Origin: Mycobacterium deserti
Lineage (GTDB): Bacteria > Actinomycetota > Actinomycetes > Mycobacteriales > Mycobacteriaceae
Direction: 5' to 3'
DNA length: 64,000 bases
Assembly: GCF_025345615.1 (NCBI RefSeq)
Contig: NZ_JAODWD010000004.1
Location: 62,001-126,000, forward strand
Positions 1 to 8,673 of this stretch are shown in pieces. The notes below the pieces were generated by a model. The model was given only the letters and a program-made list of their open reading frames with translations, made no database searches and was not told the DNA's origin. Each line of letters starts with the position of its first letter. Position 1 is the first letter of the stretch. Both the position numbers and the translations under genes were made by a program.

Positions 1-1149
1 GTCGAAGTACCAGCTCTCGTTCCACAACGGCTCGTCGCCGGCCTGGTGCTCGCCCTCGTCGTCGACGCTCGGCGTGAGCGGTTCGGGCAGAACGGGTTCC
101 GGCAGCGTGCGCAAGGCATCGGTGTCGAGCACATGCTGGCAGTGGCGCTCGAGCATCACCATGAACATGGCGTCGCCGCGTTCGGTCCGCTCGACGAGCA
201 TCGACGAGACGATCGCCATCATCACGCCGAAGAAACTCTGCCTGCGCACGCCGTCACGGACGTCATCGAGGGTCAGCGTCGCGTCTCGGCCGAGCGCGTC
301 GTGGTAGGCGCCGAGCAGCGCGTCGTAGTGCTCGCGACGCGTCTCGTCGGCCAACGCGCACCCGAGGAAGTAGGCGACGTCGGTCACCGCGGGGCCCCAG
401 GTGACTGTCTGCCAGTCGACCACGGTCAGCGGTCGGTCGGCGCCCGCCTGGCCGAACAACATGTTGTCCAGTCGGTAGTCGCCGTGAACCAGACCGTGCA
501 CGCGGTCTGGCCCACCTTCGGCGGCGAGGTAGGCGTCGAAGGAGGCCACCAACTGTTCGCACACCGCACGATGCTCTGCGCGAATGCGGGCGCCGTACCG
601 ATCGGAGAACCCTGCCCAGAGTTGACCGATCAGCGCCTGGTTCATGGGGGATTCGCGGTTCAGCCACGCGGCACTGGCCATCGCTGCGTTGCCGAGCAGA
701 GGGCCATGCAGCCGCCCCAGCTCAGCCAACGCGAGCAGCGCCTGTTCGGTTGTGGCGCCCCGGATTTCGTCACCGACGACGGCAGGAGTCGCATCGCCCA
801 GCAGTAAGTGGAATGCGCCGGTTGTCTCGTCGAAGCCGGCCTGGTAACACGGCGCCACCGGGCCACCGAGGTCTGGCGCGACGTCGGTGTAGAAGCGCAC
901 CTCGCGTTCGTAAAGCCCCAGCGCCAGTCCGGTCTGCCTGCTGGCTGCATCGGTGGCCGCCACCTTGAGGACCACCGACGCGGGACCGGCGCCCCCGTCG
1001 GCGTACGACAGCGCGACCCGATAGCACTCGCTCATCTGACCGGTGCCGATGCGCTCGAACGTGAAGTCGGCGACCGGCGCTCCGATCGCCGATCCGAGCC
1101 AGTCCGCGCTCAGATCCGAAGGCCGCTCGATGATCTCAGTGGTGGGCAC
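1..1149 (-). CDS. Phosphotransferase (APH family) with C-terminal extension, partial
   Basis: Kinase-like aminoglycoside/choline phosphotransferase fold. The catalytic loop is HGDYRLDN (about residue 215) and the metal-binding motif is VVDWQT; both are visible. The GTG start at 1147-1149 follows a GGAG ribosome-binding site. The reading frame stays open to base 1, so the C-terminus lies outside the window. The kinase domain should end near residue 360, yet the frame continues through a linker into [10 protein letters not shown]. That sequence recalls the start of a lipocalin/AttH-like domain family (DUF7064/7065) that I know only by memory, so a fusion is inferred rather than shown. A shorter paralogue without the extension lies at 27291-28358. 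The true substrate is unknown; resistance to aminoglycosides should not be assumed. Confidence 0.85.
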   Translation of the reverse strand, partial: MPTTEIIERPSDLSADWLGSAIGAPVADFTFERIGTGQMSECYRVALSYADGGAGPASVVLKVAATDAASRQTGLALGLYEREVRFYTDVAPDLGGPVAPCYQAGFDETTGAFHLLLGDATPAVVGDEIRGATTEQALLALAELGRLHGPLLGNAAMASAAWLNRESPMNQALIGQLWAGFSDRYGARIRAEHRAVCEQLVASFDAYLAAEGGPDRVHGLVHGDYRLDNMLFGQAGADRPLTVVDWQTVTWGPAVTDVAYFLGCALADETRREHYDALLGAYHDALGRDATLTLDDVRDGVRRQSFFGVMMAIVSSMLVERTERGDAMFMVMLERHCQHVLDTDALRTLPEPVLPEPLTPSVDDEGEHQAGDEPLWNESWYFD

Positions 1150-1339
1150 TCGTCGTCTCCGTATGACACTTGTCGGGTGGGGTGGCCACCGCGTCCAGCC
1201 CCGGATTGCGGTCGAAGAAGCTGAACGGCTTGAGCCAGAACGACACCCCGTCGACCGGCATCACCGGCCAATCCTTCGAACGCGTGATGTCACCGCTGAG
1301 AGAGTCCAGGGGATGCGCCACGCGATCAACAAACCACAT
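1136..1339 (-). pseudogene. C-terminal remnant of a copper-containing primary amine oxidase
   Basis: The 67-codon frame contains [17 protein letters not shown] followed by FFDRNPGLD and a terminal Cys-His pair (DKCH). This is the signature of the extreme C-terminus of bacterial copper amine oxidases (PVMP...FxLxPxxFFDRNPALD...HCH). The topaquinone and copper-ligand regions that should lie several hundred residues upstream are absent: an in-frame TGA occurs at 1361-1363 and the lipT stop abuts at 1380. Its last codons overlap the start of the phosphotransferase gene. It is best read as the tail of a deleted gene. Family identity is likely; absence of function is inferred from truncation. Confidence 0.75.
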
Positions 1340-1379
1340 CGCAAGTGCAGGCGCAGCCGATCACGTATTCCAAAGCGGC

Positions 1380-2888
1380 TCAAGGCGCGGCGAGCGAGAA
1401 GCCCTCCCAGGCCTGGCGACGGTCGGCGTGCGGGTCGTATTCGATGCGGGGCCTGCTGTCGAAGACCCGCACCGCCCTTTCGGCGCTGGTGTACGCCGGC
1501 CAGTTCTCACCGGGCACGCCGGTACGGGAGAACTCCCGCCAGCGCGACTGCACGTCGTCGCTCACCCGCAGCGCCGAGCGGCGGTCAGCGGCGGCGGTGA
1601 GCAGACGCCCGAATGTCGTGCGATAGGTGTCGAAGACGGCGAACAGTTCGGTCGCGTGCGTGGCGCCCAGACCCGACCAGCGCAACGTCCGCGGCGCGTA
1701 GTCGTAGCGGTACAGGTACGTCGGCGCGTGCCTGCTGTGCGCCTCGGCGATCTGCCACGCCGCCGACCCGAACGCGAAGTCTCCGCCGAACTGGATGCAG
1801 GCCGCCGGGTTGGGGTAACCGGGATAGGCGGCGGTAAGCCGTTCCCGTTCCTCCGGTTGCGCCGCCGACAGCAAGCGCTCGATCATCGGCTCGCTCATCG
1901 GCAGCAGCTTCAGGAACCGTCCGAAGAGCCTGGCTTCCTCGGCGTTGGTGCCGACGATCAGCGGCACGCGGTGCGCCGTGCCCTCGCGCATCGCCACGAC
2001 CGGATCCAGCGGCAGGTAGTCGGTGGAGTGGGTGGGTCCCGCCGCGAACGCGCCGATCATCTCCCGCTGCCCCGCCACGAGCAGCCGGCCGAACGCCTGA
2101 ACGAGTTCGTCGGGCCGGGCCGCCATCACGGCGCGCGCACCGTCGTCCTCGTCTGCACCGAGGAGGGCGGCGAACCTGGTGGCGTATTCGGAGGCGATCT
2201 CGGGTGAGCGAACCATTCCGGCGGCCGGACTCTCCGAGATGGCCTGCGCGAAGAGTCCCTCGGCCGCCGGCACTGCGAGCAGTGTGGCGACGGCATGCGC
2301 GCCGGCACTCTCACCGAAGATCGTCACCTTGGCCGGGTCCCCGCCGAAGACCTCGATGTTTTCCCGGACCCAGCGCAGCGCCATCACCAGGTCGCGTAGG
2401 TAGAGGTTGTCGTCGAAGGTGATGTCGCCGCGCGACAGCGACGACAGGTCGAGGCAGCCCAGCGCGCCGAGCCGGTAGTTCACCGAGACGTACACGCACC
2501 CTTTACGGGCCAGCGCCGCACCGTCGTAGATCGGGGTGGCCGAACTGCCCATGAAGTAGCCGCCGCCGTGGATGAAAACCATGACGGGCAGCTTCTCCTC
2601 GCGCGGCCGCTTCGGAGCGACGACGTTGAGCGTCAGACAGTCCTCGCTCATCGGCTGGTACTTGCCGGGTCCGAGCATCGTGTACATCCGCTGCTGGGGC
2701 GAGCAGTACCCGATGCCGTGGCAGTAGCGCACGCCCCGCCACGGCTCCACCGGCTCGGGAGCGCGCAGTCGCAACTTGCCCACCGGCGGGCGCGCGTAGG
2801 GAACGGCCCGCCATCGGTGGACCCCGTCGCGGGTAAAGCCTTCGATCGTGCCGGAGGCGATGGTCGCGCGGACGGTGTGTTCGTGCAT
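1380..2888 (-). CDS. lipT: Carboxylesterase type B, LipT-like
   Basis: Serine carboxylesterase of the alpha/beta-hydrolase fold, 502 residues. The nucleophile elbow is GESAG (about residue 200), the oxyanion-hole motif is HGGGYFMGS, and N-terminal RAVPYARPPVGKLR and EDCLTLNV are typical of type B esterases. It is syntenic with M. tuberculosis Rv2045c: divergent from an lppI-like lipoprotein gene. I chose ATG 2888 over GTG 2891 because a TAACGT box on the minus strand (2895-2900) sits six bases before the ATG, as in leaderless mycobacterial mRNAs. Natural substrate unknown. No signal peptide is seen, so it is probably cytosolic. Confidence 0.9.
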   Translation of the reverse strand: MHEHTVRATIASGTIEGFTRDGVHRWRAVPYARPPVGKLRLRAPEPVEPWRGVRYCHGIGYCSPQQRMYTMLGPGKYQPMSEDCLTLNVVAPKRPREEKLPVMVFIHGGGYFMGSSATPIYDGAALARKGCVYVSVNYRLGALGCLDLSSLSRGDITFDDNLYLRDLVMALRWVRENIEVFGGDPAKVTIFGESAGAHAVATLLAVPAAEGLFAQAISESPAAGMVRSPEIASEYATRFAALLGADEDDGARAVMAARPDELVQAFGRLLVAGQREMIGAFAAGPTHSTDYLPLDPVVAMREGTAHRVPLIVGTNAEEARLFGRFLKLLPMSEPMIERLLSAAQPEERERLTAAYPGYPNPAACIQFGGDFAFGSAAWQIAEAHSRHAPTYLYRYDYAPRTLRWSGLGATHATELFAVFDTYRTTFGRLLTAAADRRSALRVSDDVQSRWREFSRTGVPGENWPAYTSAERAVRVFDSRPRIEYDPHADRRQAWEGFSLAAP

Positions 2889-2891
2889 CAC

Positions 2892-2964
2892 CCGACGTTA
2901 GCGAATGTCGCCCCACGGCCGCGCCTGGCCGGTATCGGAGTGTCGGCCCGCTAGCCTGGCCCGT
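2892..2964. promoter_or_regulatory. Divergent leaderless promoters between lipT and lppI
   Basis: Minus-strand TAACGT (2895-2900) lies 6 bases before the lipT ATG, and plus-strand TAGCCT (2952-2957) lies 7 bases before the lppI ATG. Both match the TANNNT -10 box spacing of leaderless mycobacterial transcripts. Promoter activity is inferred. Confidence 0.5.
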
Positions 2965-3645
2965 ATGCGAATGGCTTTGGTGCTGATCGCGTCGGTGCTG
3001 GTAGCGGGGTGTTCGTCAGGGCGCGACGAGCAGGCAGAACGCATTGAACCGATACCGCCTGCACCCTCGGTGACCACCACTCCCCCCACCACGACGACCT
3101 CGGCAGAGCCCACTGCGCCGCCCGCGCCGGGGGCAGCCGTCGGAGACGTCATCGCCTGGATCGAGGCGGGTGATGCGGCCGACGCCGCCCAGTATCACGT
3201 CGCGACCCGCGACGGTGTGGCCACACAACTCGGCGAGGACGTCGCCTTCACCACCCCGGCAGGCAAGACGGACTGCATGACCGATGCCACGAACAGCCCT
3301 GGCGTGCTGGCCTGCCTGGTCGACCTGGTCGACCCGCCGCCGCGCCCCGAGGACGCGTACGGGGAGTGGAAGGGCGGTTGGGTTGATTACGACGGGGCCA
3401 ACGTGGCCGTCGGTTCCGTGCACGGTGATCCCGGGCCGTTCACTGCGGGCACCGGGCCCGAACTGCCCTACGGTCAGGTGCTGGCCTTCGGCGACTACCG
3501 CTGCCGCGTCGACACGGTCGGCCTGTTCTGCGCCAACTACGCCCGCCAGACGGCGGTGCGGTACAGCGATGCGGGCATCGAACCGTTCGGTTGCCTGCAG
3601 CCCGTAGCGGCGCCGCCGCAGATCGGCGAGATGTTCAGCTGCTGA
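2965..3645 (+). CDS. lppI: Putative lipoprotein, LppI-like
   Basis: A 226-residue secreted lipoprotein. The N-terminus is a short basic/hydrophobic signal peptide ending in lipobox LVAGC (Cys at about residue 13). A Pro/Thr/Ser-rich linker follows (residues 35-60), then a Cys-rich globular domain with six or more cysteines that could form disulfides outside the membrane. The ATG at 2965 is preceded by TAGCCT seven bases upstream; an upstream in-frame start would bury the signal peptide. Position beside lipT and divergent from it matches Rv2046 (lppI). Its role is unknown; it is predicted to be anchored on the outer face of the cytoplasmic membrane. Confidence 0.8.
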   Translation: MRMALVLIASVLVAGCSSGRDEQAERIEPIPPAPSVTTTPPTTTTSAEPTAPPAPGAAVGDVIAWIEAGDAADAAQYHVATRDGVATQLGEDVAFTTPAGKTDCMTDATNSPGVLACLVDLVDPPPRPEDAYGEWKGGWVDYDGANVAVGSVHGDPGPFTAGTGPELPYGQVLAFGDYRCRVDTVGLFCANYARQTAVRYSDAGIEPFGCLQPVAAPPQIGEMFSC

Positions 3646-3654
3646 CGGCCGCGG

Positions 3655-3831
3655 TCCAGCGACCCCTTTCCGGGCTTCGGCGACCCGCCGCCCGGCAGTT
3701 CACCCCAGGTGAGGTACGTGTCGCTGACGAGGTAGCGCGACCCGCGGGCCTCCGAGCACCGCTGCAGCGTCGCGGTCTGCTGCGCGGCCAGCGTCGGATC
3801 AGCCCCTGCAGGTGTGACCGAGCACGCCCGC
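3655..3831 (-). other. Possible coding remnant between two lipoprotein genes
   Basis: This stretch lies between two converging genes. The minus strand has an open frame reading RACSVTPAGADPTLAAQQ, then RCSEARGSRYLVSDTYLTWG and ELPGGGSPKPGKG. The composition, with spaced cysteines and a tryptophan, looks protein-like rather than random, but I see no convincing start codon or ribosome-binding site. The frame runs on antisense into lppI. It may be the tail of a lost secreted protein. I do not recognise a family. Confidence 0.25.
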
Positions 3832-3862
3832 AGGGGCCGTTGAGCGACAAAGGTATTCGGCG

Positions 3863-4567
3863 TCAGCCGAGCCGGAAGCTTCCCGTGACCAACGTCGGCG
3901 TGACGTCTCTGCCGTTGATCTTCGAACTCATGGCGCCGTTGGACAGGCGGGTGATCTGGTCGGCCTGCTGGATCAGACGCCTGTTGCGCACCTGGCTGCG
4001 GAACGCGGCATCTTCGAGCTGCTGAATTTCGGCTTGTGTGATGTCACCGACACTGCTGGCGCTGAACTGGACGCCGATCGCCGAGCCGTCCTGGCGGACC
4101 ACCCACGACGCACGCACACCGTCCGATTCGGCGGTGTACATGCCGGCTTGGCCGGTAGCCGGTGCCGCGGTGAACTCGTAGGCGACGCCGTCCATGGTGA
4201 GGTCGCCGGCGACGTCTGTGCCGTTGAATTCGGCGCTCAGAGTGTCGCGGAACCTCGACTTCAGATCGATCTTGCCGTCGGCCTGGTCTCCGAAGAACCA
4301 GGCCTCGTCGTTCGTGCCGTTGCACGCGTATGCCGCGACTTTGGTTCCGTCGACCGAGATTCCGATGGTCATTGTCTTGCCGTCGGCCGCCTTCATGTCG
4401 GCGACGAATCGTGCCGACTGCGGGAACGCCGACGCGGTGGCAGTTGTGGTGCCTGGCTCGGATGAGGACGTGGCCTCGGGAGAGGATCCGCCGGAGCACG
4501 CGGACAGGGTGCCCAACGCGACCAGCGCGCTGACTCCCACGAGGAGTGTGCGGGTGAGCTTCTTCAT
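3863..4567 (-). CDS. Putative lipoprotein of unknown function
   Basis: A 234-residue exported lipoprotein. MKKLTRTLLVGVSALVAL leads to lipobox LSAC (Cys near residue 23), then a Ser/Thr-rich linker and a beta-rich domain. That domain contains repeated short strands such as GKTMTIGISVDGTKVAAYAC and DLTMDGVAYEFTA. ATG 4567 is chosen because it starts directly at the positively charged signal peptide; a start 33 bases further upstream would add MRRRAAIHADH ahead of it. No catalytic motif is recognised. The C-terminal third, rich in Gln, Glu and Arg, is probably helical. No M. tuberculosis counterpart at this place is known to me. Confidence 0.75.
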   Translation of the reverse strand: MKKLTRTLLVGVSALVALGTLSACSGGSSPEATSSSEPGTTTATASAFPQSARFVADMKAADGKTMTIGISVDGTKVAAYACNGTNDEAWFFGDQADGKIDLKSRFRDTLSAEFNGTDVAGDLTMDGVAYEFTAAPATGQAGMYTAESDGVRASWVVRQDGSAIGVQFSASSVGDITQAEIQQLEDAAFRSQVRNRRLIQQADQITRLSNGAMSSKINGRDVTPTLVTGSFRLG

Positions 4568-4715
4568 GTGATCAGCATGGATGGCTGCGCGGCGCCGCAC
4601 ATGAAGATTCTCTGGAGATTACGTGGAGATCCGTCAGCAAATGATTCGAAGCCCGATGGGCCGACTTCTGCGCGGATACGCTCTGCTGGTAAGCCGCGTC
4701 TTCCTGGGGGTGATC

Positions 4716-5759
4716 GTGGACAGTTCAGTCACCGCACCGGCTGTTGAGCAATCAAACATTCCGACGCCGGACGCGATCATGAGGCTGGGTACGGCGTTCT
4801 GGGGCTCGAAGACCCTCCTGAGTGCAATCGAATTGCGGTTGTTCGGAGTCCTCGTCGAAGCCGGGCCGCTGGCTGCCGAGGACCTCCGCGAACGCCTTGG
4901 ACTGCACGCACGTGGCGCACGGGATTTCTTCGATGCCCTCGTCGCGCTGGGCATGCTCGAGCGTCACGACGGCCTGTACTCCAACACGGCCGAGACAGGG
5001 CTGTTCCTCGACCCGGCGAAGCCCTCGTACATGGGCGGGCTCCTGGAGATGTTGAACGCACGCCTGTACGGGTTCTGGGGGTCGCTGACCGAAGCCCTGC
5101 GGACTGGGGAGCCGCAGAGTGAGATAAAGACAGGCGGCAATTTCTTCGAGACGCTTTACGCCGACCCGGGCAGGCTCGCGGAGTTCACGCGGGCAATGAG
5201 TGGGCTCAGCCGCGCCTCGGGTGATGCCATCGCCACCAAATTCCCCTGGGCGCAACACGGCAGCGTGATCGATATCGGTTGCGCGCAGGGAGGCGTGGCG
5301 GTCGCTGTCGCCGCTGCCCACCCTCACCTCACGGGTGGCGGATTCGACCTGCCGCCGGTGCAACCCATCTTCGAGGCCTACGTCCGCGAGGCCGGCCTCG
5401 CCGACCGCCTGCGCTTCACTGCCGGCGACTTCTTCACCGATCCTCTGCCGGGCGCCGACGTCCTCATCATGGGCCACATCCTGCACGACTGGGATATGGA
5501 CGGGAAGCGCCTCTTGCTGGACAAGGCTTACGCGGCGCTGCCGCGAGGCGGGGCACTCATCGTGCATGAGGCGCTCATCGACGACGAGCGGCGCGAGAAC
5601 GCATTCGGACTGCTGATGAGTCTCAACATGCTGATCGAAGGCCTCGGTTTCGATTTCACCGGCGCCGACTGTCGCGGCTGGATGGCCGACGCCGGTTTCA
5701 CGAGCAGTTACGTCGAACCCCTGGTGGGCCCCGACGCAATGGTGGTCGGGATCAAATAG
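4716..5759 (+). CDS. O-methyltransferase, hydroxyneurosporene/ASMT type
   Basis: SAM-dependent small-molecule O-methyltransferase, 347 residues. The N-terminal winged-helix dimerisation domain reads [20 protein letters not shown]. The SAM-binding glycine motif [10 protein letters not shown] lies near residue 190. [19 protein letters not shown] holds the His-Asp pair characteristic of the plant-type Methyltransf_2 family. I prefer GTG 4716, preceded by GGGGG five bases upstream; the frame is also open from an ATG at 4623, adding 31 residues. It stands alone between a lipoprotein and a regulator, so the substrate (phenol, quinone or carotenoid-like) cannot be deduced. Confidence 0.8.
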   Translation: MDSSVTAPAVEQSNIPTPDAIMRLGTAFWGSKTLLSAIELRLFGVLVEAGPLAAEDLRERLGLHARGARDFFDALVALGMLERHDGLYSNTAETGLFLDPAKPSYMGGLLEMLNARLYGFWGSLTEALRTGEPQSEIKTGGNFFETLYADPGRLAEFTRAMSGLSRASGDAIATKFPWAQHGSVIDIGCAQGGVAVAVAAAHPHLTGGGFDLPPVQPIFEAYVREAGLADRLRFTAGDFFTDPLPGADVLIMGHILHDWDMDGKRLLLDKAYAALPRGGALIVHEALIDDERRENAFGLLMSLNMLIEGLGFDFTGADCRGWMADAGFTSSYVEPLVGPDAMVVGIK

Positions 5760-5768
5760 CGGACTCGC

Positions 5769-7007
5769 TCACACTGCGAGGAATGCGCCGAGTTCGTTCC
5801 GGAACACCTGCCAGGCCGGTTCCGCTGCTGTCAACAAGTGGTTGTTGCTCGCCAACGCGACCAGCCGCGAATCCGGAATGAGCGCCGCCAGTTCCTCACC
5901 GAACCGCATCGGAACCCGGTGGTCGTCGCTGGAATGCATGATCAACGTCGGGCAGGCGACCGAACGAGCCAAGTCGCGCACGTCGATCCGGCCGAACTCC
6001 TCGAGGAACCGCACGGCGTTCTCCGGTGACGTGGTGCGCCGTTGCAGTTGGTCGAACGCCGCCCAGTCCGAGCGAGTGCCATCTGGCAGAAACTGAGCGG
6101 CGAACACCTGCCTGAATGCCGGATCGTCACGGCCCCAGCCCACCCTGGCCAACTCGAGATCCAATGCGGCGGCGCGCTTTTCGTCTTCGTTCGCCGCTCG
6201 CACCGCGCGGCCGCGCGCGTAGGCGCCGCACAGCACCAACTTGCTGACCCGCTCGGGGTGGCGGGCCGCGTACGCCACCGCGACGGCGCCGCCCTGCGAC
6301 ACTCCGAGCAACGGAAAGCGTTCCAGTCCCAGCGCTTCGACGACCGATTCCAGATCTGCGACCCAATCGTCGAAAGTGAAGTCCGTTGCGTCCCAGTCGG
6401 AGAGGCCGCAGCCGCGCTCGTCGTATCGGATGAACTTGTGCGACAGGGACAGGTCGCGTACCCAGTGCTTCCACACCGGGCTTTCGATGTCGTAGCCGAG
6501 GTGGGTCATCCAGTTGGCCGCACGGACCAACGGCGGGCCGTCGCCGGCCACCGCGTAGGCCAGCCGTACTCCGTCGGCCGCGCGGCAGAACGCGATGTGC
6601 TGACGCGGTGCCGCAGGCTCGACCACCGGCTCCGGCTGCACGACGGCGGGCGCGTCTGCGATGAGCGTGCCGACGAACTGATATCCGCGACCGCGGACCG
6701 TGCGGATGTAGCGCTGGGACTCGCCGTTGTCACCGAGCGCGCGGCGGGCGGCTTTGATGCGACTGGTCAGCGCGGCTTCGCCGACGAAACGCCCACCCCA
6801 GACCGAATCGAACAACTCCTCTTTGGACACGAACCGGTGGTGGTTGCTCACCAATTGGGTCAACACGTCGAACACCTGGGGCTCGACGCGGATCACTGCA
6901 TCATCACAGCGCAATTCGTAGCGCTGCGCGTCGAGGACGAAGCCGTCGAACCGCCACACACTGGTGGGGGTCATCTCAGGGGTGGACAGCGTCACGGGGG
7001 TTCCCAT
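5769..7007 (-). CDS. Winged-helix DNA-binding domain fused to alpha/beta hydrolase
   Basis: A 412-residue two-domain protein. Residues about 15-115 form an OmpR/PhoB-type winged helix (FDGFVLDAQRYELRC, VWGGRFVGEAALTSRIKAAR, RYIRTVRGRGYQFVG), the CadC-like version without a receiver domain. After a Pro/Val linker, residues about 140-412 form an alpha/beta hydrolase with nucleophile elbow GVSQGG, Asp in HSSDDHRVP and His in ASNNHLL. No transmembrane segment is seen, so it should be cytosolic. The likely design is a one-component regulator whose hydrolase domain binds or turns over the effector. The gene is followed by no obvious target operon; it ends beside the O-methyltransferase, convergent with it. 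Confidence 0.88.
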   Translation of the reverse strand: MGTPVTLSTPEMTPTSVWRFDGFVLDAQRYELRCDDAVIRVEPQVFDVLTQLVSNHHRFVSKEELFDSVWGGRFVGEAALTSRIKAARRALGDNGESQRYIRTVRGRGYQFVGTLIADAPAVVQPEPVVEPAAPRQHIAFCRAADGVRLAYAVAGDGPPLVRAANWMTHLGYDIESPVWKHWVRDLSLSHKFIRYDERGCGLSDWDATDFTFDDWVADLESVVEALGLERFPLLGVSQGGAVAVAYAARHPERVSKLVLCGAYARGRAVRAANEDEKRAAALDLELARVGWGRDDPAFRQVFAAQFLPDGTRSDWAAFDQLQRRTTSPENAVRFLEEFGRIDVRDLARSVACPTLIMHSSDDHRVPMRFGEELAALIPDSRLVALASNNHLLTAAEPAWQVFRNELGAFLAV

Positions 7008-7074
7008 CAGGCGGTTCGTTGCTGGTCATCGTAACGACGAGGCTGCCCCCGCGAGGGTTCAGTGACGTTCCGAT

Positions 7075-7416
7075 TTATCGCCAGCCGTCGGCGGCCTTGG
7101 CCGCGCGCAACAGGGCCTGGCACAGATCCCGCAGCTCGGCGCCCCCGGCCCCCTCCTCGACCGCGATCGCCACGTCTTCGGCGGCGCAACGGACCTGGTA
7201 GATGCGGTCGGAGAGCTCGGCGGCCTCGTCCGCGCTGAGCACCACCGAATCGGGAGCGAGCGACGTGCCCTTGACCACGGCCCGCTGCTCGTAGGCCCGC
7301 TGCCTGCAGGACTGCCTGCAGTACTGCCTGCGCCTGCCCAGCCCTGCGTCGGCAACCTCGCGGCCACACCAGCGGCAGGGTTGCGGACGGGTCTTCAGAG
7401 CGCTGGAACGGGTCAC
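7075..7416 (-). CDS. Small zinc-ribbon-like protein, Rv2049c position
   Basis: A 113-residue protein. The N-terminus carries CRWCG followed by RRRQYCRQSCRQRAYEQR, giving a C-x2-C...C-x3-C arrangement typical of a small zinc-binding motif. The rest is an acidic helical segment (SADEAAELSDRIYQVRCAAE). GTG 7416 gives a start just before the zinc motif; the frame is open further upstream but without coding character. It is divergent from rbpA, as is Rv2049c in M. tuberculosis. Function unknown; nucleic-acid or protein binding is possible but not shown. Confidence 0.7.
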   Translation of the reverse strand: MTRSSALKTRPQPCRWCGREVADAGLGRRRQYCRQSCRQRAYEQRAVVKGTSLAPDSVVLSADEAAELSDRIYQVRCAAEDVAIAVEEGAGGAELRDLCQALLRAAKAADGWR

Positions 7417-7496
7417 GGACAGACTGTAATCCGGCGTGCCTGCGAATCCCGGTATCATCGAAGGTCGAGTCGGGAACTCCGCGCGGGTTCGCTGCG

Positions 7497-7525
7497 TTGA
7501 CCATCCGGACGAAATTGCGCTAATT
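7497..7525 (+). promoter_or_regulatory. Predicted housekeeping promoter of rbpA
   Basis: TTGACC (7497-7502) and CTAATT (7520-7525) are separated by 17 bases, a good sigma-A match ending just before the Shine-Dalgarno GAGGAG. An alternative -10, TATCAT, lies at 7453-7458. Which is used cannot be told from sequence. Confidence 0.45.
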
Positions 7526-7539
7526 GAGGAGTGTTGACG

Positions 7540-7875
7540 ATGGCTGATCGTGTCTTGAGGGGCAGTCGACTCGGAGCCGTGAGCTACGAGACCGACCGCA
7601 ACCACGACTTGGCGCCGCGTCAGGTCGCCCGCTACCGCACCGACAACGGCGAGGAATTCGACGTTCCGTTCGCCGACGACGCCGAGATCCCCCACACCTG
7701 GCTGTGCCGCAACGGTATGGAGGGCACCCTGATCGAGGGTGATGCTCCCGAGCCGAAGAAGACCAAGCCGCCGCGTACCCACTGGGACATGCTGCTGGAG
7801 CGTCGTTCGGTGGAGGAGCTCGAGGAGTTGCTCAAGGAGCGCCTCGACATCATCAAGACCCGCCGCCGGGGCTGA
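7540..7875 (+). CDS. rbpA: RNA polymerase-binding protein RbpA
   Basis: Actinobacterial transcription factor, 111 residues. It binds RNA polymerase with group I/II sigma factors and stabilises open complexes. Visible regions are the N-terminal tail and core (MADRVLRGSRLGAVSYET, RYRTDNGEEFDVPFADDAE), the basic linker PEPKKTKPPRTHWDMLLERR and the C-terminal sigma-interacting helix SVEELEELLKERLDIIKTRR. The ATG at 7540 follows GAGGAG at a good distance; the frame opens three codons earlier without support. Its neighbours match M. tuberculosis Rv2050. Confidence 0.97.
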   Translation: MADRVLRGSRLGAVSYETDRNHDLAPRQVARYRTDNGEEFDVPFADDAEIPHTWLCRNGMEGTLIEGDAPEPKKTKPPRTHWDMLLERRSVEELEELLKERLDIIKTRRRG

Positions 7876-7877
7876 CT

Positions 7878-7900
7878 CGGCGGCTCGGCGTCTACCGCCG
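7878..7900. terminator. GC-rich hairpin between convergent rbpA and ppm1
   Basis: CGGCGG (7878-7883) pairs with CCGCCG (7895-7900) around an 11-base loop, in the 27-base gap between two converging genes. There is no U-tract, so termination is only suggested by position. Confidence 0.3.
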
Positions 7901-7902
7901 GG

Positions 7903-8673
7903 TTAGCCCACCACGCCGCGGGCCCGGTCCAGGCGCCCGCGGATGCCCCACTCCGCGACCTTGAACAGGGCTTCGCGGATGTTGGACCCGCTCATCTTGG
8001 ACTGACCGAACTCGCGTTCGGTGAACGTGATCGGCACCTCGATGACAACGAACCCGTTGTTGATCGACCGCCAGGTCAGGTCGATCTGGAAGCAGTACCC
8101 CTTCGAATCGACGGCCGACAGGTCGATCTTCTCGAGCACCTCGCGTCGGTATGCCCGGTATCCGGCGGTGATGTCGTGGATGTCGACGCCGAGCAGGATC
8201 CGGGAGTATCCGTTGGCGGTGCGGGACAGCACCATGCGCCTGCGCGGCCAGTTGCGGACCTGTCCCCCCGGCACATACCGCGAACCGATCACCAGATCCG
8301 CGCCGCCGTCGATGCCGTCGAGCAGGCGGTGCAGCTGCTCGGGCGGATGGCTGCCATCGGCGTCCATCTCCACCAGCACTGAGTACTCACGACCGAGTCC
8401 CCACGCGAACCCCGCGAGGTAGGCGGCACCGAGGCCGCCCTTGGAGGTGCGGTGCATGACGTGCAACCGGTCCGGGTCGGCCAGGGCGAGCTCGTCGGCA
8501 AGCACGCCGGTGCCGTCGGGGCTGCCGTCGTCGACGACCAGGATGTGCACGTCGGGCTGGGCTTCGTGCACGCGCCCGACGATCAACGGCAGATTCTCCC
8601 GCTCGTTGTAGGTGGGGATGATGACCAGCGTTCGCTGGCTTGGGCGCTCCCCCGGGCCCCGGCCCGTCGTCAT
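7903..8673 (-). CDS. ppm1: Polyprenol monophosphomannose synthase
   Basis: GT2 glycosyltransferase, 256 residues. It transfers mannose from GDP-mannose to polyprenyl phosphate, giving the lipid donor for lipomannan, lipoarabinomannan and protein mannosylation. Visible motifs are [38 protein letters not shown] (DxD-type) and GSRYVPGG. No membrane helices are seen, so membrane association would rely on Lnt. ATG 8673 overlaps the lnt stop (ATGA, 8670-8673), implying translational coupling. In M. tuberculosis the two activities are one fused protein (Rv2051c); here they are separate, as known for M. smegmatis. Confidence 0.95.
   Translation of the reverse strand: MTTGRGPGERPSQRTLVIIPTYNERENLPLIVGRVHEAQPDVHILVVDDGSPDGTGVLADELALADPDRLHVMHRTSKGGLGAAYLAGFAWGLGREYSVLVEMDADGSHPPEQLHRLLDGIDGGADLVIGSRYVPGGQVRNWPRRRMVLSRTANGYSRILLGVDIHDITAGYRAYRREVLEKIDLSAVDSKGYCFQIDLTWRSINNGFVVIEVPITFTEREFGQSKMSGSNIREALFKVAEWGIRGRLDRARGVVG

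Noticed and set aside
46..807. Long plus-strand open frame at the left edge
   Set aside because: It is the antisense shadow of the phosphotransferase; the minus strand has intact catalytic motifs.
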